This document shows positions 1-4,649 of a stretch of DNA of 7,089 nucleotides, piece after piece. Position 1 is the first letter of the stretch. Each line of letters starts with the position of its first letter. The position numbers and the translations under genes were made by a program. Origin of the DNA: Candidatus Fermentibacteraceae bacterium (GTDB taxonomy: Bacteria; Fermentibacterota; Fermentibacteria; Fermentibacterales; JCC-6); NCBI GenBank assembly GCA_021162285.1, contig JAGGYZ010000184.1, positions 1 through 7,089 of the forward strand, read 5' to 3'. The notes under the pieces are model-generated. The model did no database searches and had not been told where the DNA came from. It worked only from the letters and a program-made list of their open reading frames with translations.

Positions 1-1017
1 ACGGTTGACAGTTTTCTTGATTATGTACCGGAAAACAGATCGGCAATGTTCGACTCTGTGGTGAGGGAGGGATGGCGCTCGCTGGCACTGCGCGGACCAG
101 CCGATCCGGATCTCATGGAGGGTGCTGATTCCGCAAGGCTGGCCAGGGCTACAAAAGCTTCCTCTATGGCCAGAAGGGGTTTTCTTTCTGCAATATCCTC
201 AAACAGGATTCCCTGGAATGTGTGTCTTGCCCCAACTCGTGCATGGGCTGCAAAGGTGCTGGGCAGTGACGAAGACTGGGAGAAGAGAATTTGGGACATT
301 CTGATACCTGTTCTCCGTCTGGACAGAGAAGATCCTGTTGTTGCATGGGCGGAACACGATGCACTTCTGAAGCGCAGGGCAGAGTTTCTCAACAGCCGTA
401 GATTCCTGGAAATCAGGTTTACAGGTCCGGGAACAGACTTGACCGTGGGTATGCTGCCAGACAGGCTGTTCAATGGCGGAAGTTCAACATCTTCCGATGG
501 AACGGTTTTCTTTCCGAATATTCCGACGGAAGAAGTATTCAGCACACCGGACATGACGGCTACCAGAGGCAAAGTAAAGTGTACACGACCTGTAACCGTT
601 TACGGTGCCCAGGTTGACGGGGCGTGGTTCAGGTTTGAGAAAGGCAGGGTAATAGAATCCGGTGCGCAGACAAATGCAGAGGTGCTGAAGCAGTATCTTG
701 CAACAGACGACGGAGCTTCAATGCTCGGTGAAGTTGCGCTGGTAGGTGTGGATTCGCCTATATACCAGTCCGGCAGAATATTTCACAACATACTGTTTGA
801 TGAAAACGCTTCCTGCCACATCGCACTGGGAAACGGGTATACAGACTGTATAGAGAATGGAACCACCATGGACGAGGACGCTCTCCGCCAGTGCAGATGC
901 AATCAGTCTCTTGTTCACACAGATTTCATGATAGGAAGTGAAGAGGTTGATGTTACCGGTATCGCAGAAAACGGTACAGAAACCGCTATTATCACAAACG
1001 GTGAATTCGTTATTTGA
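1..1017 (+). CDS. M29-family metallo-aminopeptidase (AmpS/aminopeptidase T-like), 5' end outside window
   Basis: This is the C-terminal 338 residues of a zinc- or cobalt-dependent aminopeptidase of MEROPS family M29, a cytoplasmic exopeptidase that removes N-terminal residues from peptides. The frame is open from base 1, so the start lies upstream. Family members are about 410 residues, so roughly 70 are missing. All the hallmark motifs are visible, numbered from the first codon of the window: NIPTEEVF at 173-180 (ligand E178), LGEVALV at 242-248 (E244), FDENASCHIALG at 266-277 (E268, H273) with Y280, and VHTDFMIGS at 305-313 (H306, D308). By recall of the AmpS/AmpT structures these correspond to E250, E316, E340, H345, Y352, H376 and D378, with spacing kept to within two residues, so the enzyme looks active. 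The methionine at base 46 is internal. The stop overlaps the Shine-Dalgarno region of the next gene. The family call is secure; the natural substrate is not known. Confidence 0.93.
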   Translation, partial: TVDSFLDYVPENRSAMFDSVVREGWRSLALRGPADPDLMEGADSARLARATKASSMARRGFLSAISSNRIPWNVCLAPTRAWAAKVLGSDEDWEKRIWDILIPVLRLDREDPVVAWAEHDALLKRRAEFLNSRRFLEIRFTGPGTDLTVGMLPDRLFNGGSSTSSDGTVFFPNIPTEEVFSTPDMTATRGKVKCTRPVTVYGAQVDGAWFRFEKGRVIESGAQTNAEVLKQYLATDDGASMLGEVALVGVDSPIYQSGRIFHNILFDENASCHIALGNGYTDCIENGTTMDEDALRQCRCNQSLVHTDFMIGSEEVDVTGIAENGTETAIITNGEFVI

Positions 1018-1028
1018 AAGGACTGGAG
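1017..1028 (+). promoter_or_regulatory. Shine-Dalgarno region of the Trm112-like gene
   Basis: AAAGGA (1017-1022) lies 8 bases before the ATG at 1031, and a second GGAG (1025-1028) lies 2 bases before it. The first overlaps the TGA of the aminopeptidase gene, which suggests translational coupling. It fixes the start of the small gene at 1031, not at possible upstream starts in the same frame within the aminopeptidase gene. Confidence 0.6.
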
Positions 1029-1030
1029 AA

Positions 1031-1219
1031 ATGGTTGACCCGAGACTTCTTGAAATTCTGGTCTGTCCACGGTGTAAAGGTGAGCTGGAGTACAGAACAG
1101 ATGGAAGTGAGAGATTGATTTGCAGAAAGTGTGCCGTGGCATTTCCAGTAAGGGATGACATTCCAGTGATGCTCATGGATGAGGCCGTATCTCTTGAAGT
1201 ATCCGGGCGGGAAAACTGA
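1031..1219 (+). CDS. Trm112/UPF0434 (YcaR-like) zinc-ribbon protein
   Basis: A 62-residue protein of the Trm112p/UPF0434 family. It opens with the family signature, a D-RLLEILVCPxCKG-like stretch at residues 3-17, and ends with AFPVRDDIPVML at 37-48. Four cysteines form two CxxC pairs (C12/C15 and C31/C34), enough to bind one structural zinc. E. coli YcaR, from memory, lacks the fourth cysteine, so this copy keeps the fuller site. In eukaryotes and archaea Trm112 activates methyltransferases that modify tRNA, rRNA and release factors. The bacterial role is poorly defined, and no methyltransferase partner is visible here. The start at 1031 is supported by the Shine-Dalgarno site and by the family N-terminus. 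The stop TGA is immediately followed by the yggU-like frame. The family call is firm; the function is inferred from homologues only. Confidence 0.92.
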   Translation: MVDPRLLEILVCPRCKGELEYRTDGSERLICRKCAVAFPVRDDIPVMLMDEAVSLEVSGREN

Positions 1220-1239
1220 AGACAGCAATATACATCAGG

Positions 1240-1482
1240 GTGAAAGTGTCACCTGGCAGCAGCACAACTGAATTTCATTCAGTAATGGATGACGGATGCT
1301 GCAAGATCAGGCTGAAAGCACCCCCCGTAGACGGAAGGGCGAATGCAGAGCTTGTGCGCTGGCTGTCAAAGCAATTCGGTGTTTCTCCTGCCAGCGTGCA
1401 GATAAAATCGGGAAACAGTTCAAGAAGAAAAACAGTTAAAATTGTTTCTTCCTCAATTACACCGTCGTGGTATCATGAGTGA
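1240..1482 (+). CDS. DUF167/YggU family protein
   Basis: A small protein of the DUF167 (YggU/UPF0235) family, conserved across bacteria, archaea and eukaryotes, with no settled function. The signature LKAPPVDGRANAELV (residues 27-41 from the GTG) matches the E. coli YggU core APPVDGQAN. The following helix and strand (WLSKQFGV, VQIKSGNSSRRKTVKI) also fit. The start is uncertain. GTG at 1240 leaves only four residues before the conserved SPG turn and has no spaced Shine-Dalgarno site. The frame is open back to a TGA at 1195-1197, and a CTG at 1216, overlapping the upstream stop as CTGA, would add LKTAIYIR and complete the first beta strand, with GGGCGGG upstream. Its 3' end overlaps the ATG of the next gene by 8 bases. 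The family call is strong; the start is weak. Confidence 0.88.
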   Translation: MKVSPGSSTTEFHSVMDDGCCKIRLKAPPVDGRANAELVRWLSKQFGVSPASVQIKSGNSSRRKTVKIVSSSITPSWYHE

Positions 1483-3856
1483 GAAGTTACTTGCCGAATC
1501 TATCCGCAGAGCGCTTGACGAAAACAGCAGACGGATTCTGGTAAGGAACATACACGCAGCAGAGAAGTTCATAGATGTACTGGAGTCTGTTCTTGAGAAT
1601 CTTCGGGTCTTCTCCGTGGACTGTACCGATGATAATTCCCTTCGTAACAGCCTCTCCGCATACTTTGCAGGAGACAGTTTTCCCACCCTGGAAACAGCAT
1701 TTGAAGCCGGCTGGCGGTCTCATTCTACAGAGATTTCTCTGTGCTCTGAAGCTTCCGGTCTTGAGGTAGTTGCCGGTCTTCACTCTGTGAAGCAGAAAGT
1801 TAAGAACTTCATTCTGAACGCAACTGCAGCTCCTCTGGAGGCATCTGTTGTAAGCAGAATATTTTCCTCTTTTGCCTGGTCTCTTCCAACTGTAATCTGT
1901 TTTGTTAACTACACAGGGCGCGAAGACTGCCCTGTATTCACGCTTTCACCTGGCGCAGATACTTCTACCCCCCCGATTGTTGTTTTCAGCAGCGACAGTG
2001 GAGATCTTGAGGGGGCAGATGCTGTTATCGAATCGGGAATGCTGTCTCCCGAGGCAGTTCGACTTTACCTGCAGGAAGAAAACCTTGATCTGTCTCCAGA
2101 AACAGTGCTGGCAGCTGCTGACGGAGACGAGGGTCTTGTTAAACTGTACTCAGGTCTGTACAGGTATACCGGTGCTGTAGCCGGCCATGTGTTTTCAGTG
2201 CTGGATTCATTCCTGGCGGATAACAGTGAGCTTGCTGTTTTTGCAGGCTTGGCATCTGTGATTGGAATGCAGTTTCATCCGGAAGAGGTTTTTCAGTTGT
2301 CCGACATTACGGACACAGAGGTTTTTGCCGTGGGGCGCAGGATAAATTTGTGGAGTGGTCACATTGCGGCACGATTTTCCAGTACCGGTGTTCGGGACTA
2401 CCTGTTTAATAAGGTTTCTCCAGAAGAGAAGGATCGACTGCTCTGGAAGGCGGTCCGGGTGGTTCTTCAGACAAGGGGAAAGAACTCCCGATCGTATCAG
2501 ACTGCCGCCGAATTTCTGGTCAGGTCGGGGTTCATCAGCCAGGCATCTGAGTACTATCGGATTTCCGCAGAAATGGCCACAGGCGAATACCGCAGGGCAG
2601 ATATGTACAGGAAAGCAGCTTTTTTTTCTGAAGAGCAGGCCGATAGATTTCTTTTCCTCTCCGCGCTGAATCTGTACAGAGGAGAGTTTTACCTCAAAGC
2701 TATTGAGGTCTTGAATTCTGTAAGCTCCAGGTGTGATTCTGAAGTTTCTGTTCTGAGAGCCCTGTGTACAACTTCAGGGGATGTTCTGCTTCGGGAGAAG
2801 CTTGGCAGCTTTGCACTGAGTGAATCATCAGAGCTTGCCCTGGAAATAGTTGAGTCCAGGGAATTCAGAAGTGCCGGCGATTACCACAGGGCGGAAAGGG
2901 TTCTTCTCCGCTGTTGCACGGGAACATCTGTACGCTCAGTTTCCTGTCTCGTGGAGCTTGGAGAACAACTGCACAAGCGCGGAATAGTTGAAGGTTCACT
3001 GAATGTCATGATTCTGGCTGGAAGAGAAGCCAGAGATATTGGAGAGAACTGGCTTGAAAGGAAAGCGCTCTTCACTTGTCTTAAAGCGTGGAACCGTCTT
3101 GGCAGACACAACCGGCTGAAAACGGAATTGAGCAGATTGACAGAGCTGGTTTATTTCTCAGGTAACAGGCGCAAACTTGTTTCGATTTACAACCTCTACG
3201 CTAATTCTCTTATCAACAGCCGGAAGCACAATGAAGCACTTCAGATATACTCTTCAGCTCTCGGAATCCTACCCATGGTTCCGGAATCCAGACGGATGAG
3301 GATTGTTATTCTGAACAATATTGGAGTGGTACAGCAGATGCTTTTCCAGGTGAGTGAAGCCCTTCGAACACTTATGCAGCAGGTACGGATCTCAGTGTCT
3401 TCAGGCAGCCTTCCGCAGGCCTGTATAGCTTACGGTAACATGGCCCGTATATTTATCAACCTCGGGAAGGCTGATGCCGCGGAAGACTGTTTTGAAACAA
3501 TGGTTGAATTTACCGTTCTGGAAAAAGTTGCCGGGGCTTTCGAACCTGTATTTTCCGTTTCATCACAGATCGCTTTTTTAAGAGATGATGTTGATACTGC
3601 CATCTCTATGATAGATCGGTCTCTTCAGCTTTCCAGACAGGGAGGCAAAAAGAGAAAGCTTTCCTTTGGGCTTCTCAAGAAGGGTTCCATGCTTCTTCAG
3701 GCTGGCAGGTACAGAGAAGCGGAATCTGCATTATCTGAGGCTGTGGAAGTTTCAGTGTCATCCGGGTCGGAAATGAATGCACTTCTTTCAGAGATGAGAC
3801 TCACCGTGGCCAGGTGCTTTCTTGGGAAACCCGTCCGGTTGAGCTTCTGTCATTGA
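1475..3856 (+). CDS. Degenerate STAND/AAA_16-like protein with TPR-type repeats (probable pseudo-ATPase)
   Basis: A 793-residue cytoplasmic protein with no signal peptide or membrane segment. Its domain order resembles bacterial AAA_16/STAND NTPases. Residues 20-50 fit a P-loop strand-helix-strand, but the Walker A position reads NIHAAEKF (25-32), keeping only the lysine of GxxxxGK[ST]. Residues 139-146, TVICFVNY, sit where Walker B hhhhDD is expected and lack the acidic pair. LAAADGDEGLVKLY (212-225) resembles the post-ATPase helix that usually carries GNP. Residues 237-330 resemble the winged-helix segment (LDSFL...LAVFAGLASVIG) and the 'VRDYLFNKVSPEEKDRLLWKAV' type linker. From about 345 there are helical repeats, clearest at 566-786. 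ATG 1475 is chosen because it overlaps the yggU stop (ATGAGTGA); a TTG at 1442 would overlap far more. No Shine-Dalgarno site is seen, so translation probably relies on coupling. The C-terminus may be frameshifted. The scaffold reading is inference; the exact function is unknown. Confidence 0.8.
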   Translation: MSEKLLAESIRRALDENSRRILVRNIHAAEKFIDVLESVLENLRVFSVDCTDDNSLRNSLSAYFAGDSFPTLETAFEAGWRSHSTEISLCSEASGLEVVAGLHSVKQKVKNFILNATAAPLEASVVSRIFSSFAWSLPTVICFVNYTGREDCPVFTLSPGADTSTPPIVVFSSDSGDLEGADAVIESGMLSPEAVRLYLQEENLDLSPETVLAAADGDEGLVKLYSGLYRYTGAVAGHVFSVLDSFLADNSELAVFAGLASVIGMQFHPEEVFQLSDITDTEVFAVGRRINLWSGHIAARFSSTGVRDYLFNKVSPEEKDRLLWKAVRVVLQTRGKNSRSYQTAAEFLVRSGFISQASEYYRISAEMATGEYRRADMYRKAAFFSEEQADRFLFLSALNLYRGEFYLKAIEVLNSVSSRCDSEVSVLRALCTTSGDVLLREKLGSFALSESSELALEIVESREFRSAGDYHRAERVLLRCCTGTSVRSVSCLVELGEQLHKRGIVEGSLNVMILAGREARDIGENWLERKALFTCLKAWNRLGRHNRLKTELSRLTELVYFSGNRRKLVSIYNLYANSLINSRKHNEALQIYSSALGILPMVPESRRMRIVILNNIGVVQQMLFQVSEALRTLMQQVRISVSSGSLPQACIAYGNMARIFINLGKADAAEDCFETMVEFTVLEKVAGAFEPVFSVSSQIAFLRDDVDTAISMIDRSLQLSRQGGKKRKLSFGLLKKGSMLLQAGRYREAESALSEAVEVSVSSGSEMNALLSEMRLTVARCFLGKPVRLSFCH
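3170..3832 (+). repeat. TPR-like repeat array encoded within the STAND-like protein
   Basis: Residues 566-786 of the upstream protein fall into about 40-residue helix-turn-helix units with TPR-like spacing. Units run at roughly 566-599 (YANSLINSRKHNEALQIY), 607-640 (NNIGVVQQMLFQVSEAL), 647-680 (YGNMARIFINLGKADAAE), 688-720, 727-760 (KGSMLLQAGRYREAESAL) and an incomplete unit at 765-786. The small-residue and aromatic pattern fits tetratricopeptide repeats, which usually bind partner proteins. Earlier units between 345 and 560 are more diverged. The array breaks off just where the reading frame is lost, which fits a truncated last helix pair. Confidence 0.7.
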
Positions 3857-4089
3857 ACGATGCTGTGGAATTGGAAGATATTTTCAGAGGCGAGAAGATG
3901 TACTACCACTGGCTTTTTACATCAAGCAGACAGAGTCTGTGTGCGGCAGGCCAGCTGCTTTCCCAGGGGCTTTCCCACGGACTGTACTTCCATTCCTATC
4001 TGTATATGCTGCAGAAGATTGTGAGACATCTTCCTGCAAGTCTTGCAGATGCACTCCCCCTTTTGCATAATTACCCCTCCTGTGAGTAA
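3814..4089 (+). CDS. Short ORF, probable frameshifted C-terminus of the TPR protein
   Basis: An open frame of 91 codons from a GTG, offset by -1 from the end of the TPR protein and overlapping it by 43 bases. The codon choice looks like that of the neighbours. The peptide is mainly helical (PVELLSLNDAVELED, then SLYF/SYLYMLQKI-type helices) and has no recognisable domain. The TPR frame ends with an atypical tail (RLSFCH) just after a normal repeat helix (LTVARCFLG). One extra base in the GGGAAACCC run at 3824-3832 would join the two as ...CFLGKTRPVELLSL..., giving a protein of about 877 residues. I therefore favour a one-base loss, either real or an assembly error. Alternatively a separate 63-residue protein could start at ATG 3898, which has AGAGG seven bases upstream. 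Coding is likely; which of the two it is remains open. Confidence 0.6.
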   Translation: MLSWETRPVELLSLNDAVELEDIFRGEKMYYHWLFTSSRQSLCAAGQLLSQGLSHGLYFHSYLYMLQKIVRHLPASLADALPLLHNYPSCE

Positions 4090-4092
4090 TTG

Positions 4093-4099
4093 AAAGGTG
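4093..4099 (+). promoter_or_regulatory. Shine-Dalgarno site of the PNP-like gene
   Basis: AAAGGTG lies between the TAA of the preceding frame and a doubled start, ATGATG. Spacing from AAAGG is 3 bases to the first ATG (4101) and 6 to the second (4104), so the second may be the one used. The difference is one methionine. Confidence 0.5.
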
Positions 4100-4100
4100 C

Positions 4101-4649
4101 ATGATGTATATAGTGATACCCCATGACTGGGGAGATGTTGTCTCTTCCCGGGACGGTATTTTTGTTTGTGAAGAGTATTCAGTGGAAAGTATCAGAAAAG
4201 GGCTTGAAAACGGGGAAAAGACTTTTCTGATAGGAGCTGATGCCCTTTCGGACTCAACCGGGTGGCTTTTAGTAAGGGATCATCTGGCACTGTTCGGTAC
4301 CGGCTCTCTGGCTGGTCCGAATCATCCTTCCGGCCCCAGGTTTCCCAACCTGAGGGGTATGTACATTGTGCCGACGGTGCAGGACGGTTCCGTTCGATCA
4401 GGTATTGTCATGAAAGTTCCCGATACAAGATTCAGTACCGGAGCAGAGTTGAAGGCATTTTCCTGTGATGCACTTGTTTCCAGCGGTATTGATCTTGCAG
4501 TTGCAGCAGCTCACGGCGGAGCCGGTGTTGTTTTTCTTTTAAACTGCAGAACACCCGCAGACAGGAGCAGAACTGATTTTTCTTTCCTGAACACGCTTAT
4601 TCAGGAAACAGAGGAGGTGAGGAGTAGTGAACTACAAAGAAACCATTAA
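4101..4649 (+). CDS. PNP-like protein, N-terminally shortened and lacking catalytic residues
   Basis: A 182-residue protein that I align with the C-terminal two thirds of trimeric purine nucleoside phosphorylase (PNP/MTAP family, usually about 270-290 residues). The clearest match is VRDHLALFGTGSLAGPN followed by GPRFPNL (58-84), corresponding to the PNP signature IRDHINL...NPLxGPN...GPRFPDMS. GIVMKVPDTRFSTGAEL (101-117) matches GxYVxVxGPSFETxAE, and AAAHGGAGVVFLL (135-147) matches VARHxGLxVxGxSL. The phosphate-binding GSGLG and the GRxHxYEG segments are absent. Against human PNP, Glu201 becomes Ser112, Met219 becomes Ser127 and Asn243 becomes Thr151; Phe200 is kept as Phe111. A helix between the signature and the FET-like motif is also lost. 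It is therefore probably not a phosphorylase; it could bind a ligand or act structurally. Its end overlaps ileS by 23 bases, and its last codons carry the ileS Shine-Dalgarno site. Confidence 0.75.
   Translation: MMYIVIPHDWGDVVSSRDGIFVCEEYSVESIRKGLENGEKTFLIGADALSDSTGWLLVRDHLALFGTGSLAGPNHPSGPRFPNLRGMYIVPTVQDGSVRSGIVMKVPDTRFSTGAELKAFSCDALVSSGIDLAVAAAHGGAGVVFLLNCRTPADRSRTDFSFLNTLIQETEEVRSSELQRNH
4612..4624 (+). promoter_or_regulatory. Strong Shine-Dalgarno site of ileS
   Basis: AGGAGGTGA (4612-4620) is a near-perfect complement to the 16S rRNA 3' end, with AGGAGG ending 9 bases before the GTG at 4627; a second GGAG follows at 4621-4624. It lies inside the 3' end of the PNP-like gene, where it encodes Glu-Glu-Val-Arg. 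It decides the ileS start and would support high IleRS synthesis despite the GTG start codon. Confidence 0.85.

Noticed and set aside
5..28. TTGACA resembling a -35 box near the window start
   Set aside because: It lies inside the aminopeptidase coding frame and no -10 box is found at 16-18 base spacing.
21..572. A 183-codon open frame on the - strand
   Set aside because: It is fully antisense to the M29 aminopeptidase, whose motifs are unmistakable; the translated product is Ser/Arg-rich with no domain signature.
718..1176. A 152-codon open frame on the - strand spanning the aminopeptidase/Trm112 junction
   Set aside because: It overlaps two well-supported genes and the product looks like non-coding translation.
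1442..1474. Upstream TTG start for the TPR protein, adding 11 residues
   Set aside because: It would overlap the yggU-like gene by 41 bases and has no Shine-Dalgarno site; ATG 1475 with the ATGAGTGA stop-start overlap is simpler.
1968..1974. C7 homopolymer as a possible phase-variation or error site
   Set aside because: The reading frame continues sensibly through it, and one short run is not evidence for phase variation; a T8 run near 2620-2627 is likewise in frame.
3824..3832. Programmed -1 ribosomal frameshift at GGGAAACCC
   Set aside because: Although GGGAAAC resembles a slippery heptamer, the zero frame is GGG AAA CCC, not G GGA AAC, so P- and A-site tRNAs would not re-pair; a one-base indel is more likely.
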